DNA from: Cricetomys ansorgei | Lineage: Eukaryota; Chordata; Mammalia; Rodentia; Nesomyidae | Assembly: GCA_026225945.1 (NCBI GenBank) | Contig: JAMJFZ010001815.1 | Span: 1,857,501-1,921,500, forward strand | DNA length: 64,000 nt | Direction: 5' to 3' | The notes under the pieces: generated by a model | What the model was told of the DNA's origin: nothing | The model's input: the letters and a program-made list of their open reading frames with translations, nothing else | Database searches by the model: none | In this document: positions 44,461-56,182 of the stretch, piece after piece | Layout: each line of letters starts with the position of its first letter | Position numbering within the stretch: the stretch's first letter is position 1 | Program-made: the position numbers and the translations under genes

Positions 44461-45261
44461 GAAAATATATTGCAATATGCTTTTTGGAAGAGAATAGCTG
44501 AGTAGAAAAAAAATATGTTTCTCCCTCTAAATATTTGCAGGTTATGCTTTATATATATTCTGTTGCTTCTGCTGCTCTGAGGAACCTTGATACTTAAGGT
44601 GAGGATGAATGATTCATTGCTTCAAAATCTTGCCTTCCCCACTTTCCCACATCACATTCTTCAGATGGAAACTATGCATTTTCTTGTGATGTCTTCCAGC
44701 ATTTGGTTTTGCATGAAGGACTGAGCTCTGGAGCAAGGCATCATGTAGTACCCACAGTGCAGCCTCTGGGTGAAGCCAATTATCCCAACAGCGTAGCCCC
44801 CTCCTCCCCAGGCCTCGTTAATGGACAATTGTGAATTTAGCTTATTTTTAGTAAACAAGTGTTTTTCTATTAAAAGAAAACATCAATCTTCAAACCAAGA
44901 AATATAAATTTGACCTTGGGTATAACCTTCATCATTATATTATTATTATTATTATATTATTATATTATATTATATTATCATTATATTATATGACCGATTA
45001 TAATGCTTCCACAGAAGGGGAGTGACAGAGAGTGCTGACCTAAGTACCTCTGGAGTCTATAACATTAAGAGCAAAGGACCTGTACATAATCTTTATATAT
45101 TGAATGACAGCTGTTCCTTGCAGTTCTATGCTATCTTTTACTCCCCACATATGTGTATTGGGACTGAACAGTTAAGATTTGCAGGTAAACAGTGGCAGAA
45201 GAAAGAATGACCTAAGTGTAATGGAATAAAATCATAGACATAGGTATGAGCTAATGTCTAG
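44461..45261. other. Unique sequence with a TTA tract
   Basis: No gene. Contains the (TTA)n tract listed separately. Confidence 0.4.
44936..44992. repeat. (TTA)n / (TTATA)n microsatellite
   Basis: 'tatattattattattattat' then mixed ATTATAT units. Confidence 0.93.
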
Positions 45262-45326
<65 letters not shown>

Positions 45327-45343
45327 ATATATATATATATATA
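45262..45343. repeat. (CA)n pure array, then (TA)n
   Basis: About 31 uninterrupted CA dinucleotides at 45263-45324, then GG and nine TA units. Purity suggests high mutability. Confidence 0.97.
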
Positions 45344-46455
45344 AAATCAGATGTATACACATGGGTGGGTATTTATAGAAATGGTTACAGATACATGGAG
45401 ACACAGGAGCTAGATTAGATACAGATAGATACCTCCTACCTTTCTGTATAATATGAGAGAGCCTGGAGATACACGAGGCCCAAGTAATACCAGTGCATGT
45501 GGGACCCAAAGTATGGTTCCTCGTAAAAGGAGTTAGGATCCCCTAAGAAAAGTGATAGATACTAATATTAAAGCAAAACTCACAAACTGAGTCTGGAGCA
45601 TGTTGTGGCTCCAAGAAGTGAGACGTGATCAATCAAACAAAAACAAAGCAACAAGAGAAAAGGGAGGGGGAAGGGATAGGAAGGGATGGCGGGAGGGACA
45701 GAAGGAGAGGGTGAGGAAGGAAAGCAAGTGGTGGCAAGTGTATGACAAAAGGGAACATCCTATAGAACTCTTGATGGCGAAAATAATTTGAGTTCCAACA
45801 GTGATATTAGGTTATAATTCAAACTTTAAATCAAGTGTGTATGTGCACATCAACCCTGTATTTAAGCCAACATACATAAACAAGTGGTGGGAAAGGAAAA
45901 AAGATTCAATTGTGAAAAGTTGCAACAGCTTCTACAGACTCAAGCCCAGCTTCTCACTTCCTAGTGTGGGACTGTGTCAATGCTTGCCTCCCTGAGGACA
46001 GAATAGAAAGAAGGCTTACTTTCCAGGGGAAGAGCATTGTTAGTCTACCTCAGTCTGAGATCCACATCAGCAGTGGGGAGCCATGTTGGTTGCGTTCGTA
46101 CTGTGATGTACATGATGACCATGATGCTGTGCCAGGACTTTCTTCCTTCCACAGATAGCAACATGCTAGTCAGAAGGACAACGTCAGACAAGTTCCACCT
46201 GAGGAATTTTCTACAGAGCACAGGCTTAGTGTTTCTTAAACTGCCAAGGCCATCAAAAGCGAACTCTCAGAGACTGCCACAATCAGAGGAACCTAAAGAG
46301 TTCTGATTACTCAATATAATGTGGCATCTCAGTTCATATTTAAGGGCAGGAAAAGATCATCAGATAAAAACTAATAATATGGTACTAAATTATGACTATC
46401 AGCTAACAATAGCATATTAACATTGATTCACTAGTTACAGCAACTGTTTACTACC
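45344..46455. other. Mostly unique sequence
   Basis: No gene recognised; includes a purine-rich GGGA/GAGG patch at about 45655-45725. Confidence 0.4.
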
Positions 46456-47130
46456 GAAGATGTGCTTCGACTTGAGGTCAGGGGTCCCAGGAGAAGTGTG
46501 GAGTATGCAAACACATACATCAACAAAGTCCAGTAGGTCAGGGTTCCAAAGAGGAGGTGTGGAGTCAGCTGGGGGGAAAAACACACAGACATCTCATGGA
46601 TGGGTTACACACACTCTTTATTCAGGCTTCTCTCTTCCTTTAAACTTCTGTCTCCATTCCAGATTTTTCCCCATATCCTCAAACATACACATTCACACGC
46701 ATCTTGTGGAAGAAGCAAAGCTTCAACACACACATACACATACATACACATACACACAAACTTCTCACTCATACATCTTATAAGCTTCCTTTTGTAGGCT
46801 TCTTCTTCACTATAGATGAAGCAAAGCTCCAACATACACACATTCATACAGACATCTTAGAAGTTTCCTCTTACATGCATCGTCTTCCTTATGGAAGAAA
46901 CAAAGGTCCCACATATAAAGATCTTACACACACATCTTGCAAGCTTACCTCTTTATTTTTTCTTCCTTCCTTCCTTCCTTCCTTCCTTCCTTCCTTCCTT
47001 CCTTCCTTCCTTCCTTCCTTCCTTCCCTCCTTCCTTCCTTTCTTTTAGAAGTTAAGCTCCAACACACATACACACACACACCTCACTCATACATAAGCTT
47101 CCTTCTTCCTCTTATTTCCCACACACCTAT
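46456..47130 (-). repeat. LTR-like segment with irregular tandem units
   Basis: On the minus strand it has AATAAAG at about 46618 followed by 160 bp of U5-like text. To the right, a motif 'gaagcaaagctccaacac' recurs in diverged form at 46708, 46815, 46893 and 47046, each followed by CATACACA and a 'tcttataagcttcctct' box. Spacing is 107, 78 and 153 bp, the last stretched by a TTCC array. Looks like an ERV LTR with tandem U3 repeats, or a diverged minisatellite. Confidence 0.45.
46961..47044. repeat. (TTCC)n microsatellite
   Basis: About 20 units of TTCC with one CTCC interruption near 47025. Confidence 0.97.
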
Positions 47131-47261
47131 ATACCTTTTAAACAATACCCTCTATGTAAGAAGAAATCCCATCATAATCAAGAGTCCTGTTTTTCCCAGT
47201 GAATGATTACAAGTTACTTATTTAAATAACAGGTTGTTTTTAATTCCCACACATGATTATG

Positions 47262-47586
47262 CACACGCACACACACACACGCACACGCACACGCACACAC
47301 GCACACGCGCACACACACACACGCACACGCACACACACGCACATGCACACACACGCACACACATGCACACGCACACATGCACACACACATACACACACGC
47401 ACACACGCATGCACGCACACACGCACGCGCACACACACACACATGCACACACACACACGCACGCGCACACACACGCACACGCACACATGCACACACGCAT
47501 GCACGCACACACGCACACACACACGCACACGCGCACACACACACACACACACATGCACACACGCACACACACACACACATGCACAC
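47262..47586. repeat. (CA)n array with many CpG-containing interruptions
   Basis: About 325 bp of alternating purine-pyrimidine sequence with CGCACA, CGCGCA and ATGCACA variants. All long ORFs here on both strands (His/Thr or Cys/Val) are translations of the array. It sits at the 3' side of an antisense L1 3' UTR. Confidence 0.97.
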
Positions 47587-47589
47587 ATT

Positions 47590-48535
47590 TCTAAGTATAT
47601 AAAAATGACTTGCACAGTCTGTATGATGTTACTTATATACATACAATCTCAGGACCGACCACTTAGTATTGATTAACCAATTATGAGTGCTCTGCTATCT
47701 TTTCCTCTTACATTCAGCTTTCCTCAGTTGTCTGTAGTCCTTTGTTCATGGTTGAGGCCTTGTGAGCTTTCCTTCTTCCATGTTACCATGTCTATTGGTA
47801 TTGGTATTGTTCAGATCTTGTTTAGACAGACATGTTGGTGAGACTTCATGAGTACTACTTCTCTGACATTTTTAGAAGACATATGCTCACAGCAATCTTC
47901 CTGTTAATCTGGTTCCTACAGCTTTTCTACCCTCTTCTTACGTAATGATCCTGGAGCCTTAGACATTGGAATGTTTTGTAAATGTATTCATTAGGATTGG
48001 GCTCTAAACTTTGCATTTTGATTCACTGTGGTTTTCTGTAATGGTCATCATCTGTGGCAAAAAGAGATTTACTTGACTACATTTATCTTTGACTACTAGG
48101 ATACATATATACAATGCAGTTAGGATTATGCTAGTTTAATAAATTAGCAGCTATATGTTCTTCTCCAAGATCCATGATTTCACTAATCTTGGGTCATTGA
48201 ATATCTTTCCGGTAGCAGGCATGGTTTCCCTCTTAATGAGTGGGCTTTAAGTACAATTAGAGAGCTGTTGGTTGTCACCAAGGCACAGATGCCCCTACTG
48301 CACTCTTGGGGTTATCATGCCATGCTAGTAGCTGTAGCTTGTGGCATTATTGCTGGGTAGAACTATTGGTTGCTTTTCTCCATTGGAAGTTTGCGAGGCA
48401 ACATCTGGTACCATGAAAGCTAGTCTTCAAAGAGGAGGCTTTGATGTCTGATCTAGCTCAGGTCGTATGGGCTCTGTGTCCAAGTTGGGTACACCTATGC
48501 TTCATGTGTGTGCGTTTAAAAACATAACATTCTCT
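47590..48535 (-). mobile_element. L1 3'-region fragment, antisense
   Basis: 'aggaccgaccacttagtatt', 'ttgttcagatcttgtttaga', 'tggttttctgtaatggtcat', 'tctccaagatccatgatttc' and 'accatgaaagctagtcttca' appear in the order of a long rodent L1 3' untranslated region read backwards. Same family as 2085-2530. No open frame. Confidence 0.55.
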
Positions 48536-48537
48536 TT

Positions 48538-48710
48538 ATGAATTGTTCCTTTAATGAATATGTAGCTGTCTACCTTATCTCTTCAGATTAGTTTTTGGTT
48601 TGAAGTCTATTTTGTCAGATATTAGAATGAGCATGCCTGCTTTTTTCTTAGTACTATTTTCTTGGAATATCTTTTTCCAACCTTTTCCCCTAAGGTGAGT
48701 CTAAGTCATA
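48538..48710 (-). mobile_element. L1 ORF2 endonuclease-region fragment, antisense
   Basis: 'agtttttggtttgaagtcta', 'ttttgtcagatattagaatg' and 'ttcttggaatatctttttcc' are the reverse of the L1 ORF2 5' third. It lies between an antisense L1 3' region (left) and a sense L1 3' region (right). Confidence 0.65.
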
Positions 48711-48724
48711 CAAGAGACTATCAT

Positions 48725-49595
48725 ATTGTTTTTCTACTAAAATTTCATAGTCATAAACTGCCCCCTAAGTGCTTATCTTTATGCCCACATATTAGTGCAT
48801 CTCTTGATCCTCATAAAAGAAGCTCTCTTCTGTAGTAGATGGCCTTAATACAGAGATCCAGGATTAGTCACATGTACAGAAAAAGAGAATGTGGGGTGCT
48901 CATCTCTAACTGTGGCATCTATATCACATCCCTTCTTCCCGTGGCTCAGAATTTATTGCAGAATAGATAGTGAAAATATTGTAAGAGCCAGAGGTAGTGG
49001 ATGCTGCTGCATGTCAGTATTTGTAGGGAATAATCAGACAACTGCATAGAAGAATTTGTAGCAGCTGTGACTATATGCACAAGACCTATATAGGATCAAA
49101 TCAACCAAAATCTCACCATGGATGGGAGAAAGGTTCATAAAGCCTCACCCTTAGCTGAGGATCTAGTGGCAACTGAATGCTGCTGGGAATTGTACAGGCA
49201 GTTCTCCTTCCCATTCTCCCCCCTCCCTCCCTCTCCTCCTCCTCGTCCTCCTCCTTGTCCTCTTCCTTCTTCTCCTTCTCCTTCTCCTTCTCCTTCTCCT
49301 TCTCCTTCTCCTTCTTCTTCTTCTTCTTCTTCTTCTTCAAGAATTTGCTCCCACAGAGGGTATCCATTCTCTAGCAGATGGTTCTGCACACATGAAAGTA
49401 CAGGCAGCACTAAGGGTACTCAGTGGGTTTAAAAAGGAAACACATGAAGTTGGGGAGATACAGAAGTTACCTGTTGGAAGACAGGGAAGAAACTGAAGGT
49501 AAGGGAATGGAGGTTGGAATGGATCAAAACATACATATGAATGTACAAAATTCTCAAACAATGAAAATGTAATTTTAAAAGGAAATAGAACTAAT
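48725..49595 (+). mobile_element. L1 (Lx-like) 3' untranslated region with end, sense
   Basis: 'agtagatggccttaatacag', 'agagccagaggtagtggatg', 'tgcacaagacctatatagga', a pyrimidine tract, then 'tcagtgggtttaaaaaggaa' and 'caaaattctcaaacaatgaa'. This is the complete order of an Lx 3' end, closing with AAAATG/AAAAGG at about 49590. Confidence 0.75.
49201..49339. repeat. (CTC/CTT)n polypyrimidine tract in the L1 3' UTR
   Basis: CTCCC, CTCCT, CTTCTC and CTT units grade from left to right. This polypurine (minus strand) region is a usual part of rodent L1 3' UTRs, here expanded. The Glu/Lys- and Ser/Phe-rich ORFs are its translations. Confidence 0.93.
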
Positions 49596-51869
49596 GGGAA
49601 GAGAGCCAGACCTCTACTGCTCTGTAGTAGGGTAAACACTGTATTGTAGTCTGGCTTATTCAGACTTCCAGCAAAACAGAAGAGTAATTTCCTGTAAGAA
49701 TATAGAAAGAACCAGGGAATCAGGAAAAGTAATCTCAGCTACCTCCTAGATAGGCAGCCTTGCCTCTTCCCCCCACTCATATGCATAATGTAGTAGGAAA
49801 AGAGCCTTGACAGCCTAGAAGGGTCCTCACTTACTCATAAGGCCAAGGTCACCTGATATGGCTGGCTAAGGAAAACCCACCAAGCTCTGGGTTGGAAGGT
49901 CCACAGGGGGCAAAAGATGCTGTGCTAATTTTTATTGAGAGCAATCAGAGTTTTACACCTTCATCAGAAACAAAAAGTAAAGGCAATTGCCGGTGACGGT
50001 TGCCAGGATACAATGAGTCTGCAAGCTATACAGAGTGTACAAGATTAATATCTAATTGTCCTGTCAAGCTTTCATGCTTCCTTGACAACTAAGAGAACAT
50101 ATAGAGAAACATAAAGTAGTCTGAATGCTTCACTGCCTCAGAGAGTACATCAGTTTCCCAGGAACTGTTAAGCACTCTAACCTGAGACACCTGTGACGCA
50201 TGCCTCTCAAAGCAGCTAGGCAGGGCCAACTCTATGGTTCCTTGTAGCACAGAACTCCCACTCCTAACTCAATACCTATCGGTATAGCACCATTCCTTAG
50301 TTCAAGAGACCAAATAATATGTCCTTTCTCTCTATGCCTTATGCTCAATTTCTCCAAGGAACTGGATCTGATGGTTTACCAGGAGCAAAGAGCCTGTGCT
50401 CAGCTACTACCTGTTTTGGCACCATTCAGCAAGCACAGACTCTGCAGAGGCAGAACCATTGCAACCTTACTCCACCTGCAAAGAAACTTCATCCTGTCTC
50501 TTTGCTCAGTATTGCTCACAACCTGATTTCATTTGAAACTACATGCTGGGGTCCTATAACTAGCAAGAAGGAAATGCTGACACATGGGTTTGGGGTCTGA
50601 AGTCAGTGATTCCAGGAATTTCCTTGCTAAGCTGCCTTCCATGAAAAGGCCAGGTTGTAAGAAGTCTTACCATGTACCTCAAGCAGAGGCCCTGGCCATC
50701 AAGAGGACTATGCTCAACAGTCTAGACAGGATAGATAGAGATAGGTATGCTTCCAAACAAATTCTTCAATTTTACATGTTGATGACACCTATAGCACTGT
50801 CTGACCCTCAGCCCCCAGCAAAATTGACTGGTCTCTGCTCCAGTAGAAAGGTCTCTATTACAGAGGCAACAAGAGGCAATATGCTAGATTATGGAACAGT
50901 AGTTTCAAGGCAATCAGACACCCACATCTTATCTGACAGATTGTTCCCAACGACAACACTTTAAAGAATATGACACCATAAAAATTCATAGCACCCAGAG
51001 AAAGAGTATAGCACCCAAAGGTAACAACGGTCCCAGAATAGTTACAGATGTGCCTGTAGCTTGACCACAGCAACAAAAGTTCAGGTAGTTTCTGACATGA
51101 CATTGAGACTTCCATGTTGTAGTGTGGCAGGCACCATACATGATAAGACAGAAGAGCTATTTATTGAGCATGTAGTCTGTTACAAATACCTGTCTATTTC
51201 CTGTGTGAAGAGGAAGTAGTCCCTGCCCTCCTAGAACATGTTTTATAGCAAGAGAATGCTTGAAACTTTAATGTCTGCATTACCCGCTACAGATGGCTCA
51301 GCCAGTGTATGTCGGAGTGCAGATATAAAACAGATCTTGCCCCTCCAATATCCATACTCTTTCTTCTATCATTATGGATGTTATTGTAGACATTTATTCG
51401 TTTAAGGTGTGTTTTAATTATTTTAATTAAGTTAACATAACAAATATATGTATTTCAATATGTATATACGATTTGCAATAAATCAGCTCAACATAATTCA
51501 CAGAAACATCAGCCAAGACATGCTTCATTTCTTAGTATTGGAAATATCAAAACCATGCCTACTAGCCGTTATAAAATGTACATTAATTGCTGTCAATCAG
51601 TTACTCACTGTAGTGTAGAAATTTGGAAGCCATTCTTCTGTTCCAATGTATCCTTGTTCCTGTAAGCAATGCCCTTACATCCTTCCCTCTTTGCTTTCAC
51701 AGCCTCTTGAAAACATCATTCTGTTCTGTAGTTCTACAAGGTGAATATCTGAGTGTTCGCATGTGAGTAAGAGCATGGAGTATTGCAAGAAATGGAGTAT
51801 CCCATAATGACGGTTGCTATTGTAAATCCACAAAGCAAACAGAGCACATATATGCAGTGCAATATTACT
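49596..51869. other. Mainly unique sequence
   Basis: No repeat or exon that I can name. Holds a 126-codon ATG ORF at 50584-50964 without motif. Ordinary composition. Confidence 0.4.
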
Positions 51870-52065
51870 GTCATAAAACATATATGACGCTGTTATTTGC
51901 CACAACATGGATGGAATTGGAGGACATTATGTTCAGTGATAGCTGGACAGCAAAATCACTAATACAATACAGAACATTAAATAAAGGGAATGGGTAAAGA
52001 TAAATAATCATTTGGGGAGTAGAATTACAAAGTGTAATGGGAAACATTGAATATCCAAAGTACAA
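51870..52065 (+). mobile_element. Old L1 (L1M-like) 3' UTR fragment, sense
   Basis: 'ttgccacaacatggatggaa', 'ttggaggacattatgttcag' and 'cagtgatagctggacagc' resemble the 'acaacatggatgaa...cattatgctaagtgaa' block of mammalian L1M 3' UTRs. Confidence 0.5.
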
Positions 52066-52137
52066 GGGAAAGGCTTTGTTTCAGGCTGGGGCTATATAGA
52101 AGCAAAGGTAAGCAAAAGCCACCAGTAAAGAATGATT

Positions 52138-52172
52138 CCCTTCTTCTCCTCTCTCCTCTCTTCTCTCCTCTT
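52138..52172. repeat. (TCTCC)n tract
   Basis: TTCTCCTCTCTCCTCTCTTCTC-type pyrimidine repeat. Confidence 0.85.
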
Positions 52173-52311
52173 TTTATCTATGTATTCTATTCCCTTATCC
52201 CCTCCCATCTTTCATTACTTATGGAACCCAGGCTTCCATGAGCCAAAAATACATGACTAGAGCACCATCTCATCTGAGAATATTTTTATCATGACCCTGC
52301 TTAGACAACAG

Positions 52312-52500
52312 ATTACAGTCACCCCTTGGTATCTTTGTGACATGACTCCCAGGATCTCCTCAGGTATCACAATCCGCATGTGCTCATGCCCCTTCGTATC
52401 ACTGCATTTGCCTAGAAGCTAGGGATAGGACATCCCACGTGGCTTATGTACAGTACGATGTCAACATATGGAGATGGTTGTGCTACAGGACTCTTCAGGG
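52312..52500 (+). mobile_element. Tigger-like (Tc1/mariner) DNA transposon fragment
   Basis: 'cagtcaccccttggtatctt', 'actcccaggatctcctcagg' and 'tatcacaatccgcatgtgct' match the 'ccccttggtatcc...ggaccc...ataccaaaatccg...gatgctcaag' start of Tigger-type non-autonomous elements. Diverged and 3'-truncated. Confidence 0.6.
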
Positions 52501-55072
52501 AGAATTGTCAGGAGGGTGATCAGTGTATGCTTGGTACTGACATCGTTCATTCAAAAACTTTGGGCCATTGTTTGGTTGGCTTTTTGCTAACCCTAAAGGG
52601 TAGAGAGAACAAACTGGACTGACACATGGTAATAATCACTGTTTTGGGACATAAGGGGGGCAAATACCAGCTGTCCTTTTTGGGGTCAGGCCCAGCAGTG
52701 GGTTTGTAGTTAAGTGATAACATAGAGAAGTCGTTGTTTTTCCAGTGCACTCCTATGGCCTCATGAAAACCAAATAGCAAGCCAAACGTAGGCTGACCAC
52801 GCTCTAGGCTCCACTTGGATGCTATCACCACACTCCTGAATTTCTCTTGGGGCCAAAAAAGAATAAAATGACTCAATTTATGAATATACATCATAATACC
52901 TCCATATTAACAACCTATAGCAAACAAGAGGCCATTAAATAATGTGCCAGTTATTCCAGTAAGATTTGATGCATTGTTACCTAAGAAAATGATTTAAATA
53001 GGTAAGGTTTCTTGCAATCAAATTAAATCAATTTCAAATGAATGTTTTTTTTTTTTTTCATGGAATCAGGGATTGTGATTGATGTGAGTATCCTAGTTTG
53101 GGAGCTTTGTTTCTTCCAGCACAAAGGATCAAGAAGTACTAACGCAGCTGTCCATCTGTTTCTGTGACAGGGTGGACCACTGGGTCTTAGGTTAGAATGA
53201 ACCTAAGCACCAGTGAGCACATACCAGAAAGTGATTTAATTATCTGACGAAAATGAAGAGGCAGAGAAATGGCAAGAGAAGTAGTTGGCAGGAGAAGCAA
53301 GTTTACCCACTGCTGGGTGCTGTGCCCTATACTTCCCACAACCACTGCCTGGAGAATAGTCACAATGGCAGTGGAGGCCATCACAACACCTGATTCATCA
53401 CAGGATGAACTCAGTTCCCCACCACACTCACTCTAAGCAGAGTTCTCCTCTCTGCAGTGATCACACTAGGAAAAGACATGTTATTAAATAAAACTAAATA
53501 AATAAATCAAAAGGAATCTGTTTACTGAAGTAAGCAATAAGGAAACATCCTATATTCTGAAAAAACATACAAATAACACAGCAACAACAACAAAAGAAAC
53601 AGAAAAAAAAACCACTCTACTGAGATCGGCTTAAGCATAGACAGGGGCAAGTTAGTCTGTCCACTAGATGCTTTTAAAATATTCATGCAAGGTTCAGATT
53701 ATAATATACAGTCTTGCAAGGTTCTTAGTCGTACAACTTTCTCTAGATATTGTTCTGTGCAATTAAAATAACAAGTTTTAATTAGTAGAAAAATTATATA
53801 TTTTTCTCTTCTCATTTTAATAAACGAACCCCATGTAGAGAGAAGAAAATGGAATTTTTAACAGTCTTTATCCGCAATGTTTAGTTACTCTCTGAGTTAT
53901 TTTTGGTATCTCATTTTTTAAAAAATGCATAATGCATTTTTCTGTCTCTGGAGTTCATTTTTTTAATTACAGAGAAGAAAGGAGTGAATTACCCTCATTT
54001 CACGTTCACCCAGTTCATGCTGACACACGATGGGGTCGCATGCTTGTCTGTAACCTTAACTCACACCCCGCTTCCCACCACCGTGTGCTTCCTCCGTCTC
54101 CCACCGTTCTTTAGGATTTTGAAGAGGAGCACGGTTGGAAGAATATATTTCCTCCCAGGTCTTAGTCCAATATCTATTATTCTTGTATGTTAATGGAGCA
54201 TCATCTCAAAAATGTTTCGTGTTTTCAGCATCATTCACTTCACAAGTTTGAGTCACAGGCGATGTGGTCACAATGACACCAGCAGAGGGTGAGTCACTTC
54301 TCAGACTTCACCTGCCCATCTTAGTCCTGATTCAGCTGGCTCCCAGGGCCATTTCTCCTGCTTCCCAGGGAAAGTAGCTTTGTGCCCAATAGATTTGGTT
54401 TTCTGCCACTTTTCTGGTAATTTTAATGATGTCAGCCTCCTGCAGAGGAAAACATGTGGCCTGCACAGCCTCAGTGTGCTCTTGCTGGGAAATGAGGGAA
54501 AGCTCTTGTTTATTAAGTCCTGGAATAATATGATAACTGCCTCATTTAGGCTCTTCATCATTTGAAGATATTTAAATCAGTAATAAAATGCAATTTATGA
54601 AACTTGGTTAGATCCTGATGCAAAAACACATCAAGTATAAAAATCTCTCACAAAAATATGCTCTTTTCCATCTCTATACCTTGAATATATGTTTCAATAA
54701 GTCATATTCTTTGTTGTACTAATTCCTTCCAGTTTGGCTCATGGGAAATGCCAGGTTTCAGACGTCAAATGTTGAAAAGTTTGAAAAATTTTCTCTCATG
54801 GAAGCTCAAATACAAGACAGTTGGATTCAAAACTTGACAATACGTAACCTGGATCTTGTTTCTGAATTGTGGTGTGTGCAGTTAAAAAGAGGGCATCTAC
54901 ACTCCTCCCCACCCTGCACCCCTACCCCCACCTCCCAACCCCATCATTTCCCAGGCATTTCCCTCCACTCACAATTTTACCAAGTCTAAGTTTTCATATT
55001 ATATTTGACTATACACTAAACCAAAGTGAATTATTGGTACTTTCATTACAAAATGGTTCTGGGACCCGCAGC

Positions 55073-55074
<2 letters not shown>
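52501..55074. other. Mainly unique sequence
   Basis: No gene recognised. Short T-run at 53045-53059, AAATAAAT patch at 53486-53505, CAA/AAAC patch at 53580-53612. Confidence 0.42.
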
Positions 55075-55117
<43 letters not shown>

Positions 55118-56182
55118 TCATGTGTGTGTGTGTGCTCATGTGTGTGTGTGTGCGCTCATGTGTGTGTGTGCTCATGTGCGTGTGTGCTCATGTGTGTGTG
55201 TGTGTGTGTGCTCATGTGTGTGTGTGCTCATGTGCGTGTGTGCTCATGTGTGTGTGTGTGTGTGCGCTCATGTGTGTGTGTGCACTCATGTGTGTGTGTG
55301 TGCTCGTGTGTGTGTGTGTGCTCGTGTGTGTGTGTGTGCTCATGTGTGTGTGTGCTCATGTGTGTGCTCATGTGTGTGTGTGTGTGTGTGTATGTGCTCA
55401 TGTGTGTGTGTGTGCGTGTGTGTGCTCATATGTGTGTGTGTGTGTGCTCGTGTGTGTGTGTGCTCATGTGTGTGCTCATGTGTGTGTGTGTGTGTATGCT
55501 CATGTGTGTGTGTGTGTGTGTGCTCATGTGTGTGTGTGTGTGCGCTCATGTGTGTGTGTGTGTGTGTGATGTGTGTGCTCATGTGTGTGTGTGTGTGTGC
55601 GCTCATGTGTGTGTGTGTGTGTGTATGTGTGTGGTGTGTGTGTGTGTATGTGTGTGTGTGTATGTGTGTGGTGTGTGTGTATGTGTGTGTGTGTGTGTAT
55701 GTGTGTGGTGTGTGTGTGTATATGTGTGTGTGTGTATGTGTGTGGTGTGTGTGTGTGTATGTGTGTGGTGTGTGTGTGTGTGTATGTGTGTGGTGTGTGT
55801 GTGTATGTGTGTGTGTGTATGTGTGTGGTGTGTGTGTGTATGTGTGTGGTGTGTGTGTGTATGTGTGTGCATGTGTGTGTATGTGTGTGTATGTGTGTGT
55901 GTGTGTATGTGTGTGTGTGTATGTATGTGTGTGGTGTGTGTGTGTGTATGTGTGTGTGTGTGTATGTGTGTGGTGTGTGTGTGTGTATGTGTGTGGTGTG
56001 TGTGTGTGTGTGTGTGTATGTATGTGTATGTTGTGTGTGTATGTGTGTGTGTGTGTGTATGTGTGTGGTGTGTGTGTGTATGTGTGTGGTATGTGTGTGT
56101 GTATGTGTGTGTGTGTGTATGTATGTGTATGTTGTGTGTGTGTGTATGTGTGTGTGTGTGCTCATGTGTGTGTGTGTGTGTT
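55075..56182. repeat. 1.1-kb (GT)n array in two structural domains
   Basis: Left domain (55075-about 55610): GT runs interrupted every 14-30 bp by GCTCATG or GCTCGTG. Right domain (about 55610-56160): interruptions are TATG and a GG (gtgtggtgtg) in a recurring pair, with one GCTCATG at 56159-56165. Open frames of up to 469 codons (Cys/Val, His/Thr) exist only because the array lacks stops. No coding interpretation. Confidence 0.98.

Noticed and set aside
47214..47676. Several ORFs of 99-142 codons on both strands
   Set aside because: Translations of the CA array.
49113..49432. Glu/Lys-rich and Ser/Pro-rich ORFs
   Set aside because: Translations of the polypyrimidine tract of an L1 3' UTR.
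50584..50964. 126-codon ATG ORF as a gene
   Set aside because: No recognisable motif or gene context, so chance is the simpler reading. A protein search would settle it.
55100..55610. Regularly spaced GCTCATG as a CRISPR or protein-binding array
   Set aside because: Spacing is irregular and the spacers are GT repeats; it is an interrupted microsatellite.
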